Assembly: GCA_965657545.1 (NCBI GenBank)
Contig: CBFHOG010000002.1
Location: 1 to 64,000, forward strand
DNA length: 64,000 bases
Origin: UBA7446 sp965657545
GTDB lineage: Bacteria; Bacteroidota; Bacteroidia; Flavobacteriales; Flavobacteriaceae
Reading direction: 5' to 3'
Shown here: positions 1 to 7,437 of the stretch, one piece after another
Layout of the letters: each line of letters opens with the position of its first letter
Numbering within the stretch: position 1 is the first letter of the stretch
Program-made: the position numbers and the translations under genes
Notes under the pieces: model-generated
The model's database searches: none
Told to the model about the DNA's origin: nothing
The model's input: the letters and a program-made list of their open reading frames with translations, nothing else

Positions 1-118
1 TGGACTTACGGAAGAAAGTTTACTCCCACAACAAGCGCGTGAGGTGGGAATCAAACTCAGTGACTTGTTTACAGATATGATTTATAGCTGTCTAAAAAAT
101 AATACCTTTGAGGTATGA
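1..118 (+). CDS. ddl: D-alanine--D-alanine ligase, C-terminal end (partial)
   Basis: The frame starting at base 2 is open for 38 codons and ends in TGA at 116-118. The peptide begins GLTEESLLPQQAREVGIKLS, which matches the end of D-Ala-D-Ala ligases, where a G-[ML]-T-x-x-S-L-x-P segment contributes to the active site and is followed by a short helical tail. The enzyme joins two D-alanines for peptidoglycan precursors in the cytoplasm. The rest of the gene lies before the window. Its stop overlaps the coaD start (ATGA), so the two are probably co-transcribed. The call rests on a short tail only. Confidence 0.8.
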   Translation, partial: GLTEESLLPQQAREVGIKLSDLFTDMIYSCLKNNTFEV

Positions 119-567
119 AACGCGCATTATTTCCAGGCTCATTTGACCCGTTTACTGTTGGGCACTTAGATATTATAGAGCGAGGGATCAAAATATTTGA
201 TGAAATCGTTGTAGGAATTGGCATCAATAGCGAAAAAAAATACATGTTTTCGTTAGAAGAACGCTTGGCATTTATCGAAGCCTGTTTTGAGAATGAATCA
301 CGGGTTCGCGTATCAACTTACGAAGGTCTCACCATTAATTTTTGCAAGGAAATTGACGCGGATTTTATTTTGCGTGGCGTTCGAAACAATGGAGATTTTG
401 AATTTGAAAAAGCAATTGCCAGAACCAATCGGCATATGTCCAAAATTGAAACCGTTTTCTTACTCACCTCAGCAGAAACATCCTATATCAGCAGTAGTAT
501 CGTGAGAGAAATTATTCGAAACAATGGAGATTACAGCACCTTTATTCCTCCCCAAATAAAAATCTAA
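115..567 (+). CDS. coaD: Phosphopantetheine adenylyltransferase
   Basis: 150 aa, close to the usual ~160 aa for the family. It transfers AMP from ATP to 4'-phosphopantetheine, the penultimate step of coenzyme A synthesis. The nucleotidyltransferase signature is clear: GSFDPFTVGHLD at residues 8-19 holds the T-x-G-H motif, and the later R-G-V-R-N and SYISSSIVRE segments fit the family. The ATG overlaps the ddl stop by 4 nt, pointing to translational coupling. The 3' end overlaps the convergent NUDIX gene by 26 bp, so there is no space for a separate terminator. Confidence 0.96.
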   Translation: MKRALFPGSFDPFTVGHLDIIERGIKIFDEIVVGIGINSEKKYMFSLEERLAFIEACFENESRVRVSTYEGLTINFCKEIDADFILRGVRNNGDFEFEKAIARTNRHMSKIETVFLLTSAETSYISSSIVREIIRNNGDYSTFIPPQIKI

Positions 568-1162
568 ACAGCTTTGCTTTATCAAACAAATAGGAAATAT
601 TCGGATAGGTATTTTCCAATGCTTTTCGCACCTTTTTTTTATCCTTCCAAACCGCTTTAGTGATACCTTCTTTGGTTTCAGGAACCAAAACTCCTTCGTG
701 TTTAGATGTCATATGAAACCAGTGGGATTCTTTTAATTGGTAGCGGTTATTACGCTTAAAAATATGATACGTAACTCCTACCAACTCCCCTACTTTAATT
801 TTTTTCACACCCGTTTCTTCCTTAACCTCACGCTTTCCGCCTTCTTCCAAGGTTTCGCCTTTTTCAACCTTTCCTTTTGGCAAATCCCATCTTTTTTTAC
901 GGTAAATAAATAATACTTTACCCGCTTTGTTTTGGACTACCCCGCCAGAGGCAACTGCTACAGGAAGTTTCTTTTTAAACAGGGGTAATAATTTTTTTGG
1001 ATTATGATGTACCAAGTAAAGTGTTTCTACTTTGGTTGTCCTAAGAATACGAATGATTTTTTTTAGTGGAGTACTTTGAAGCGGAAGCACTTTTGCTTTT
1101 GACTCCTTAGGTGCATCAACGGTTAGGATAATTTCCTTCTTATTGACAAAAACTTTATACAT
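542..1162 (-). CDS. NUDIX hydrolase
   Basis: 206 aa from the ATG at 1162 (MYKVFVNKKE). A longer frame exists upstream, but those residues run into pyrE and look non-coding. The complete Nudix box is at residues 97-119: it begins GKVEKGETLEE and continues with R-E-V-K-E-E-T-G-V, carrying the metal-binding REVKEE core. The N-terminal ~65 residues are a separate lysine-rich region. NUDIX enzymes cleave nucleoside-diphosphate-linked compounds; the substrate cannot be read from the sequence. The gene is divergent from pyrE with only 9 nt between start codons and overlaps coaD at its 3' end. Confidence 0.9.
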   Translation of the reverse strand: MYKVFVNKKEIILTVDAPKESKAKVLPLQSTPLKKIIRILRTTKVETLYLVHHNPKKLLPLFKKKLPVAVASGGVVQNKAGKVLFIYRKKRWDLPKGKVEKGETLEEGGKREVKEETGVKKIKVGELVGVTYHIFKRNNRYQLKESHWFHMTSKHEGVLVPETKEGITKAVWKDKKKVRKALENTYPNISYLFDKAKLFRFLFGEE

Positions 1163-1165
1163 TTG
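1158..1165 (+). promoter_or_regulatory. Likely -7 box of pyrE
   Basis: TACATTTG matches the Bacteroidota -7 consensus TAnnTTTG and lies 6 nt before the pyrE ATG at 1172, so the transcript would have almost no leader. The box overlaps the NUDIX start codon on the other strand. No clear -33 TTG is present at the ideal distance. Confidence 0.4.
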
Positions 1166-1171
1166 CGTTAT

Positions 1172-1819
1172 ATGTCTATGGAATCCTCCACTGCTCAACA
1201 AGTAGCCGAATACCTTTTACAAATTAAAGCAATAAAGCTTAAACCAGAAAACCCATTTACATGGGCTAGCGGTTGGAAATCTCCCATTTATTGCGATAAC
1301 AGAATCACGCTTTCGTATCCTAGCATCAGAACGTTTTTACGCGATGCAATGGCACAAGAAATTAAAACCCGCTATCCAGGGGTAAAAGCCATTGCAGGTG
1401 TTGCTACTGGTGCAATTGGTATTGGAATGCTAGTTGCTGAAGCTCTCGATTTACCCTTTATGTATGTAAGGCCAGAACCCAAAAAACACGGCAGACAAAA
1501 TCAAATTGAAGGACATTTTGACCCTGATGCTCCTACAGTTGTGGTTGAAGATTTAATCAGCACAGGTAAAAGTAGCCTGCAGGCTGTTGAGGCATTACGG
1601 AAAGAAAACATTAATGTTTTGGGCATGGTGGCCTTGTTCAGCTATGAATTTGATGTGGCTACAAAAAATATGCACGATGCAGCCATTGAACTCACAACTT
1701 TATCGGGATACAATGCGCTTATTGATACTGCCATTGCCACAAATTATATTGCTCCTGAACAAGAAAAAATTCTAAAAAAATGGCGTGAGGCACCTCAGCT
1801 TTGGACGCCAAAAGCATAA
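1172..1819 (+). CDS. pyrE: Orotate phosphoribosyltransferase
   Basis: 215 aa. It makes orotidine 5'-phosphate from orotate and PRPP in pyrimidine synthesis. Visible family landmarks are NPFTWASGWKSPIYCDNR near the N-terminus and the PRPP-binding loop VVVEDLISTGKSS at about residues 123-135. I chose the ATG at 1172 because a TAnnTTTG box ends 6 nt upstream; the TTG at 1163 lies inside that box. An in-frame ATG at 1178 is also possible. It is followed after 3 nt by an SRPBCC gene, forming a two-gene unit. Confidence 0.96.
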   Translation: MSMESSTAQQVAEYLLQIKAIKLKPENPFTWASGWKSPIYCDNRITLSYPSIRTFLRDAMAQEIKTRYPGVKAIAGVATGAIGIGMLVAEALDLPFMYVRPEPKKHGRQNQIEGHFDPDAPTVVVEDLISTGKSSLQAVEALRKENINVLGMVALFSYEFDVATKNMHDAAIELTTLSGYNALIDTAIATNYIAPEQEKILKKWREAPQLWTPKA

Positions 1820-1822
1820 GTT

Positions 1823-2209
1823 ATGACAATAGAAAGTAGTATCGCTTGCGTAAACAGCCCTATTAAAGAGGTATTTGAAAAGCTTACAAAAGCAAGCACT
1901 TACGAAAGACTCATGCCAGAAGAGGCTAGTTTTAGAATTATGGATGAATCTCACTTTAGTTTTAAGCTAGGTAGTATGCCCGTAATTCCACTAAAGATGG
2001 AACGCCAAAACCCTCATAGCCAAGTTGTTTTAGCTGCGAATGGTGGAAACGTACCGTTTGAACTCCATGCAAATTTGAGCACCGTGGAAGATCAAACGCA
2101 GATTCAATTGGTCTTTGAAGGTGACATCAATCCCATGATGCAAATGATGGTGAAGAAGCCATTGACTCAATTTTTAGAGGCGTTAATTAGCAATGTGCAA
2201 AAGCTTTAA
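1823..2209 (+). CDS. SRPBCC-family (START-like) protein
   Basis: 128 aa with the size and pattern of a single SRPBCC/START-like fold: an N-terminal strand (TIESSIACVNSPIKEVFEKL), a central beta-rich part, and a C-terminal amphipathic helix ending in FLEALISNVQKL. These folds form a hydrophobic pocket; no ligand can be assigned here. There is no signal peptide, so it is probably cytoplasmic. It starts 3 nt after pyrE. From memory, this pair is common in flavobacteria, though the functional link is unclear. Its 3' end overlaps convergent birA by 23 bp. Confidence 0.75.
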   Translation: MTIESSIACVNSPIKEVFEKLTKASTYERLMPEEASFRIMDESHFSFKLGSMPVIPLKMERQNPHSQVVLAANGGNVPFELHANLSTVEDQTQIQLVFEGDINPMMQMMVKKPLTQFLEALISNVQKL

Positions 2210-2915
2210 ACACGAGCTTTTTTTCCTCAAAAAGCTCAGATGTTCCATCACCATGTTTGAGCATTAATTTTCCATCATCAGCTACTCCTACAATTGTCGC
2301 TACAAATGATGCCCCATCTAGTCTTTCAAAATCACATGATTTGTTTAATCCAAATAAGGCTTCCAAATATCTTGAATTATCAGTATTACTAGCGCGAACA
2401 GTTGACTCAATATTATGAGCTAAACTTTCAAATAGCGGCTCAATCGCATGGGTTTTACCGGTAGCTTTACGCAAAGAGGAAGCACAAGGTAAATTGGGAA
2501 ACTCGAGTTGATTTACATTGATTCCACAGCCAATTACCACTCCTGTAACTTGTTTTCCTCGTAAAATGGGTTCTACCAAAACGCCTCCAATTTTTTTACC
2601 TCCTGACAAAATGTCGTTGGGCCATTTGATTTGGAGTGCAGGAATGTTGTGTGGTGTAAGCGTGTCTAAAATAGCCAAGCAGACAAGCTTGTTTATATCA
2701 AAAATACTGTTACTAAGAATTGAAATATCTCCCAAAAAAACAGAACACAACAGGTTAAGATCTTTTTCAGAATGCCATTTTGAGCCCATACGTCCAGTGC
2801 CGTGGGTTTGATAATCTGCCCAAACACCTATAGCGTTGTGCGCTTTGGTTTGCTGCACCCACTGCTTTAAAAAGCTGTTGGTGGAGTCAATGGCACTAAG
2901 TTTGATTAAAATCAT
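2187..2915 (-). CDS. birA: Biotin--[acetyl-CoA-carboxylase] ligase
   Basis: 242 aa from the ATG at 2915 (MILIKLSAIDSTNSFLKQW). It activates biotin as biotinyl-AMP and attaches it to the carboxyl-carrier protein. The biotin/ATP loop HGTGRMGSKW is at residues 38-47 and the KWPNDI motif at 97-102. There is no N-terminal helix-turn-helix, so this is the enzyme-only form without the repressor domain of E. coli BirA. The 35 extra residues of the longer frame are rejected, because a TAnnTTTG box lies 3 nt before the chosen ATG. The gene is divergent from rsfS. Confidence 0.93.
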   Translation of the reverse strand: MILIKLSAIDSTNSFLKQWVQQTKAHNAIGVWADYQTHGTGRMGSKWHSEKDLNLLCSVFLGDISILSNSIFDINKLVCLAILDTLTPHNIPALQIKWPNDILSGGKKIGGVLVEPILRGKQVTGVVIGCGINVNQLEFPNLPCASSLRKATGKTHAIEPLFESLAHNIESTVRASNTDNSRYLEALFGLNKSCDFERLDGASFVATIVGVADDGKLMLKHGDGTSELFEEKKLVFKAFAHC

Positions 2916-2918
2916 ATA

Positions 2919-2926
2919 CAAAATTA
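2919..2926 (-). promoter_or_regulatory. Likely -7 box of birA
   Basis: On the minus strand this reads TAATTTTG, an exact TAnnTTTG, with only 3 nt before the birA ATG. The predicted transcript start falls on or next to the A of the ATG, so the mRNA would be leaderless. Confidence 0.45.
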
Positions 2927-2983
2927 CATGTTTTATAAAGTAGTTACATAAATATCGACTACTTTTACGAAGACAAAAATTGC

Positions 2984-3352
2984 ATGACAAAAAAAACAAA
3001 TACAGACGCACTTCTTGCACACATTATTGAAGGTATTGAAGAGGTAAAAGGCGAAGGCATCAACATTTTAGATTTACGAGACATTGAAAACAATGTGTGT
3101 CAGTATTTTGTGGTATGTTCTGGGAATTCCAATACACAAGTAAACGCCATATCTAGCTCTGTGCAAAAAGTAGTGAGCAAAGCCCTTCACGAAAAGCCAT
3201 GGCATGTAGAAGGTCAAGAGACAGGCGAATGGGTATTAATGGATTTTGTAGATATTGTTGTGCACATTTTCCAAAAACAAACACGTTCACACTACGACAT
3301 TGAATCCCTTTGGGGCGATGCTAAACAAACCCTTGTGGAATCTAAATATTAG
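2984..3352 (+). CDS. rsfS: Ribosomal silencing factor RsfS (YbeB/iojap family)
   Basis: 122 aa, the typical family length. RsfS binds ribosomal protein L14 (uL14) and blocks joining of the 50S and 30S subunits when nutrients are scarce. Family features are visible: NILDLRDIENNVCQYFVVCSG near the centre, then WHVEGQETGEWVLMDFVDIV and HIFQKQTRSHYDIESLWGDA. It is the first gene of rsfS-ftsH-LUD-cdsA-psd and is separated from ftsH by 2 nt. It is divergent from birA, with 68 nt between the starts. Confidence 0.95.
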   Translation: MTKKTNTDALLAHIIEGIEEVKGEGINILDLRDIENNVCQYFVVCSGNSNTQVNAISSSVQKVVSKALHEKPWHVEGQETGEWVLMDFVDIVVHIFQKQTRSHYDIESLWGDAKQTLVESKY

Positions 3353-3354
3353 TT

Positions 3355-5367
3355 ATGGCTAAAAACGAAAAAACACCTCCTAAAAAACCAGCGCTAAATC
3401 CATATTGGCTTTACGGATCCATTGTATTATTCTTTTTGGGAATGTCATTTTTTGGCGGCGGTGATGGATTGGGCGAGGACCAAAAAATTAATATTTCAAG
3501 ATTTGAACGCTTCTTAAATGACGGTGAAGTCAGCCGCGTGGTTGTGGTGAATAAAAATACTGCCCAAGTAACACTAACGGAAGAAGCGCTAGAAGAAACA
3601 AAACACAAAAAAGCGAAAAGTTCTGATATTTTAGGACGCACTAACGATGCAGGTCCGCATTATCAGTTTGAAGTTGGAAATCTAGAGCTTTTTCAAAAAA
3701 AATTAGAAGCTGCTGAAGCAAATGGAGTAGAATTTAACTACGAATTTAGAACCGTAGAAAATCGTTGGCTCGACGTGCTTATTGGATTTCTACCGCTCAT
3801 TCTCATTATTGCCATATGGTTATTTATTATGCGCCGTATGTCCGGCGGTGGAGGCGGTGGAGGCGGCGCCCAAATATTTAATATCGGGAAGTCTAAAGCA
3901 AAACTGTTTGACGAAAAAACCGATGTCAAAATAACGTTTAAAGATGTTGCTGGTCTTGAAGGCGCAAAAGAAGAAGTACAAGAAATTGTAGATTTTCTTA
4001 AAAATCCAACGAAATATACCATTTTAGGAGGCAAAATTCCTAAAGGTGCATTATTGGTAGGACCCCCAGGAACAGGAAAAACCCTATTAGCAAAGGCAGT
4101 CGCAGGCGAAGCAAAAGTGCCGTTTTTCTCTCTTTCGGGTTCAGATTTTGTAGAAATGTTTGTAGGTGTAGGGGCATCGCGTGTGCGTGATCTATTTAAG
4201 CAAGCTAAAGACAAATCTCCCGCGATTATTTTTATTGATGAAATTGACGCCATTGGACGAGCTAGAGGTAAAAACAACATGACTGGGTCTAATGACGAAC
4301 GTGAAAACACACTAAACCAGCTACTTACTGAAATGGATGGTTTTGGCACGAATACTAACGTTATTGTAATTGCAGCTACAAACCGTGCTGATGTACTAGA
4401 CAAAGCCCTTATGCGTGCAGGACGTTTTGACCGTCAAATTTATGTAGATTTACCCGACCTAAACGAGAGAAAAGAAATTTTCAAGGTGCATTTAAAGCCA
4501 TTAAAATCTGATCCAAAACTCGATGTGGATTTTCTAGCAAAGCAAACTCCTGGATTTTCGGGAGCAGATATTGCTAATGTCTGTAATGAATCAGCACTTA
4601 TTGCTGCCAGAAAAAATAAGAAAAAGGTAGGCCGTCAAGACTTTTTAGACGCTGTCGATCGAATTGTAGGTGGATTAGAAAAAAAGAGTAAAATCATAAC
4701 GCAAGAGGAAAAGAAAACAATCGCATTCCACGAGGCTGGACATGCCACCGTAAGTTGGATGCTAGAGCATGCAGCACCACTTGTTAAAGTCACTATCGTG
4801 CCACGTGGTCAATCGCTGGGTGCTGCATGGTATTTGCCAGAAGAACGCCAAATTGTTCGCACCGAGCAGATGCTTGATGAAATGTGTGCCACTTTGGGTG
4901 GACGTGCTGCAGAGGATATTATATTTAATAAAATCTCGACCGGCGCCCTTAGTGATCTAGTAAAAGTTACGCAACAAGCTAGAGCAATGGTAACGATATA
5001 CGGACTCAATAATAAAATCGGAAACATCACCTATTATCAAGCTAATGAGGGTGATTATGGATTTACAAAACCATACTCTGAAGAAACGGCAAAGCTCATC
5101 GATACTGAAATTTCGGCTATTGTAGAGAAAGAATATAAACGCGCTGTTCAACTGCTGAAAAAGCATAAAGGAAAACTCACAGAACTTGCAGAGCGATTAT
5201 TGGAAAAAGAGGTGATTTTCAAAGATGACTTGGAACGTATTTTTGGCGCACGTCCGTTTGAAAAAGCTGAGGAAGTGGCACCGAAAAAGCCAAAAGCAAC
5301 CCCCAAAGCACGTACTTCAACAAAAGCAAAAACAACCAAAGACGAAAATCCAAAAGATGCAAAATAG
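3355..5367 (+). CDS. ftsH: ATP-dependent zinc metalloprotease FtsH
   Basis: 670 aa membrane-bound AAA+ protease that degrades misfolded membrane and regulatory proteins. It has two transmembrane segments, about residues 19-38 (YWLYGSIVLFFLGMSFFGG) and 140-160 (LIGFLPLILIIAIWLFIM), then a glycine-rich linker. The AAA module has Walker A GPPGTGKT near 236 and Walker B IIFIDEIDAIG. The zinc-binding HEAGH motif is near residue 459. The last ~35 residues form a Lys/Thr/Ala-rich tail. It is complete and sits tightly behind rsfS. Confidence 0.98.
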   Translation: MAKNEKTPPKKPALNPYWLYGSIVLFFLGMSFFGGGDGLGEDQKINISRFERFLNDGEVSRVVVVNKNTAQVTLTEEALEETKHKKAKSSDILGRTNDAGPHYQFEVGNLELFQKKLEAAEANGVEFNYEFRTVENRWLDVLIGFLPLILIIAIWLFIMRRMSGGGGGGGGAQIFNIGKSKAKLFDEKTDVKITFKDVAGLEGAKEEVQEIVDFLKNPTKYTILGGKIPKGALLVGPPGTGKTLLAKAVAGEAKVPFFSLSGSDFVEMFVGVGASRVRDLFKQAKDKSPAIIFIDEIDAIGRARGKNNMTGSNDERENTLNQLLTEMDGFGTNTNVIVIAATNRADVLDKALMRAGRFDRQIYVDLPDLNERKEIFKVHLKPLKSDPKLDVDFLAKQTPGFSGADIANVCNESALIAARKNKKKVGRQDFLDAVDRIVGGLEKKSKIITQEEKKTIAFHEAGHATVSWMLEHAAPLVKVTIVPRGQSLGAAWYLPEERQIVRTEQMLDEMCATLGGRAAEDIIFNKISTGALSDLVKVTQQARAMVTIYGLNNKIGNITYYQANEGDYGFTKPYSEETAKLIDTEISAIVEKEYKRAVQLLKKHKGKLTELAERLLEKEVIFKDDLERIFGARPFEKAEEVAPKKPKATPKARTSTKAKTTKDENPKDAK

Positions 5368-5403
5368 TTACGATTTGTTACCTTTGTGTAACAAGTATGT
5401 TTC

Positions 5404-6015
5404 GTGAGTAAAATTTGGTCAAGATTATTTGGTAAAAAGACAGTCCCAAAAAAACTGGATGCGGAAGAGCGTGGGCCACATATGCCCGCAAAAGAAATGC
5501 CCATTGAGCAAATTTTTGTGGGAAAGTTTACCAGCCGTGGTGGTAAATTTGTGTACTGTGAGCAAATCGATGATGCCATATCTGCCTTTAATGACATCAT
5601 TAAAGAATATCCCTCCGAAATACGGGAGTTACTTTGTTTAGACCCCAAATTAGCAGAAAAACTTGATGTTGGAATCACATTAACCAAAACAAATCTTAAC
5701 GCCAAAATGATGCTATGCAGCTGTGAATCACTTGTTGCCTATGATGGAAGCGTTGTGGTTTGCGAGCATCAGTTAGGGGCGAATAAACTCTCTGATTTAC
5801 CCGAAACACTTGTGATTTTGGCAGGTACACGACAGTTTTCCAACACGGTTTCGGATGCATTGAAAAACATCAAGCATCATTATGCAGATAATATTCCTCT
5901 TAACATTACATCAATAAAACAATTCAAATCCGACACTTTCAAAGATGACAACTATATGAATTACGGAAGTGGGGTAAAAGAAGTATATCTATTATTGCTT
6001 GAGGATTTTTCATGA
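5404..6015 (+). CDS. LUD-domain protein (LutC/YkgG superfamily)
   Basis: 203 aa with a GTG start at 5404 (MSKIWSRLFGKK); no better ATG is in frame. The Lys-rich start is followed by a region resembling the LUD (lactate utilisation, LutC) fold, with LCSCESLVAYDGSVVVCEHQ and LPETLVILAGTRQF. In Bacillus LutC acts in lactate oxidation, but there are no LutA/LutB partners here. The gene lies between ftsH and cdsA and overlaps cdsA by 4 nt, so it is probably part of this envelope-linked operon. Its biochemical role is unknown. Confidence 0.75.
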   Translation: MSKIWSRLFGKKTVPKKLDAEERGPHMPAKEMPIEQIFVGKFTSRGGKFVYCEQIDDAISAFNDIIKEYPSEIRELLCLDPKLAEKLDVGITLTKTNLNAKMMLCSCESLVAYDGSVVVCEHQLGANKLSDLPETLVILAGTRQFSNTVSDALKNIKHHYADNIPLNITSIKQFKSDTFKDDNYMNYGSGVKEVYLLLLEDFS

Positions 6016-6791
6016 CACTTTATCTTCGTTTTATAACCTCCTTTTTTTATGCTGGACTTTTGCTGGGTAGCCTATATATAAATACCACTTTTTTTTCAGT
6101 GGTTATATTTGCCATGACAATTATTTCATTGTTTGAAATTCAAAAAATAACCACCAATAAAGTGGCGGTCGTTTATGTCTTCTTCCCGCTAATCCTGCTC
6201 CTGTCATTTGTTTTTGAGCAAGCCAATCTTGCAATAATTATTGCTGGAATATTTGGTGCCCTGCTAATGGTGATTTTTTTGTTCACTAAAAAAAATATTG
6301 ATTTATCAAAAACTTTTGTAACTGCTTTGGGATTTTTTGGTGTGACTATCCCACTGGTTATGTTGGCACTACTAAGCAGTCAAAATCCAGATTTTGTTGC
6401 TTTCCTTTTTGGTGTTATTTGGCTCAATGACTCGGGTGCCTATTTAATTGGCTCAACGATTGGAAAACGTGCTTTGGCGCCTACTATTTCACCTAATAAA
6501 ACCATTGAGGGTAACATTGGCGGTGTTATCATTACTGCTGTAATCATGTTTTTTGTGGGGGATTATTTTGAATTATTTGACATCAAAACAATACTTATTT
6601 TAACTATAATTACCGCTATTTTTGGTGGGTTGGGGGATTTGGTACAATCCAAAATCAAACGCAAGTGCAGCGTAAAAGATAGCGGAAAAATACTACCAGG
6701 TCATGGCGGAATGTACGATCGATTAGATAGTTCGTTACTCGCCATTCCAATCTATATATTAATATTATTTGTTTTCGGATATGTTTCATAA
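6012..6791 (+). CDS. cdsA: Phosphatidate cytidylyltransferase (CDP-diglyceride synthase)
   Basis: 259 aa integral membrane enzyme that makes CDP-diacylglycerol from phosphatidate and CTP. It consists of several hydrophobic helices and carries the C-terminal family signature at about residues 217-240: KRKCSVKDSGKILPGHGG followed by M-Y-D-R-L-D-S. It overlaps the LUD gene by 4 nt and psd by 11 nt. CdsA and Psd act in the same phospholipid pathway, with a phosphatidylserine synthase needed between them; that gene is not in this window. Confidence 0.96.
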   Translation: MTLYLRFITSFFYAGLLLGSLYINTTFFSVVIFAMTIISLFEIQKITTNKVAVVYVFFPLILLLSFVFEQANLAIIIAGIFGALLMVIFLFTKKNIDLSKTFVTALGFFGVTIPLVMLALLSSQNPDFVAFLFGVIWLNDSGAYLIGSTIGKRALAPTISPNKTIEGNIGGVIITAVIMFFVGDYFELFDIKTILILTIITAIFGGLGDLVQSKIKRKCSVKDSGKILPGHGGMYDRLDSSLLAIPIYILILFVFGYVS

Positions 6792-7437
6792 AGAAGGATT
6801 CACCATTATTATTATAAGTTTTGTGCTTATTGCAGCGGCTGCGTTAATTGTAGAACAATTTGTAGCCTTAAAGTGGTTACGCATTTTACTACAACTAAGC
6901 TTGTTAGTTTTTTTGGTATTGATATTGCAATTTTTCAGAAACCCAAGTCGTCCATCACTCTCGCTATCCGACGCTGTTATAGCTCCCGTTGATGGAAAAG
7001 TGGTTATCATTGAAGAGGTAGAAGAGCCTGAGTATTTCAAAGGGAAAAGGCTGCAAGTTTCTATTTTTATGTCACCGTTAAACGTGCATGTTACACGCTA
7101 TCCTGTTTCTGGAAAAGTAGTTTTCAGTAAATATCACCCAGGAAAATATCTAGTAGCATGGCACCCAAAATCTTCTACACTTAATGAGCGTACCACTATT
7201 GTGGTTAATAATCCTCTGTTTGGAGATGTGCTTTACAGGCAGATTGCTGGTGCGGTGGCGCGTCGCATTGTGAATTATGCCAAAGTAGGCGACGATGCCG
7301 TTCAAGGCACTGATGCTGGATTTATCAAATTTGGATCACGTGTTGATGTCTTTTTACCTCCAAACACGCCTGTGAATGTGGAAATAGGACAAAAAGTAAA
7401 AGGCGGTGTTACGCTAATTTCAGATCAAGTTAACTAA
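6781..7437 (+). CDS. psd: Phosphatidylserine decarboxylase, short (archaeal-type) proenzyme
   Basis: 218 aa from the ATG at 6781 (MFHKEGFTIIIISF). A longer frame reaches further into cdsA but has no supporting signal. Two hydrophobic segments at the N-terminus anchor it in the membrane. The autocleavage site is the FGS of KFGSRVDVFLP at about residues 184-186, where the serine would become the pyruvoyl group. It makes phosphatidylethanolamine, the main lipid of many Bacteroidota. It is the last gene of the operon, and its stop overlaps the valS stop by 4 nt. Confidence 0.95.
   Translation: MFHKEGFTIIIISFVLIAAAALIVEQFVALKWLRILLQLSLLVFLVLILQFFRNPSRPSLSLSDAVIAPVDGKVVIIEEVEEPEYFKGKRLQVSIFMSPLNVHVTRYPVSGKVVFSKYHPGKYLVAWHPKSSTLNERTTIVVNNPLFGDVLYRQIAGAVARRIVNYAKVGDDAVQGTDAGFIKFGSRVDVFLPPNTPVNVEIGQKVKGGVTLISDQVN

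Noticed and set aside
1823..2209. Fusion of the SRPBCC protein with PyrE
   Set aside because: Separate stop (1817-1819) and start codons with 3 nt between; two normal-length proteins.
3738..4403. 221-codon minus-strand frame inside ftsH
   Set aside because: Antisense of the AAA domain; low-complexity proline run from the glycine-rich linker; no start signal.
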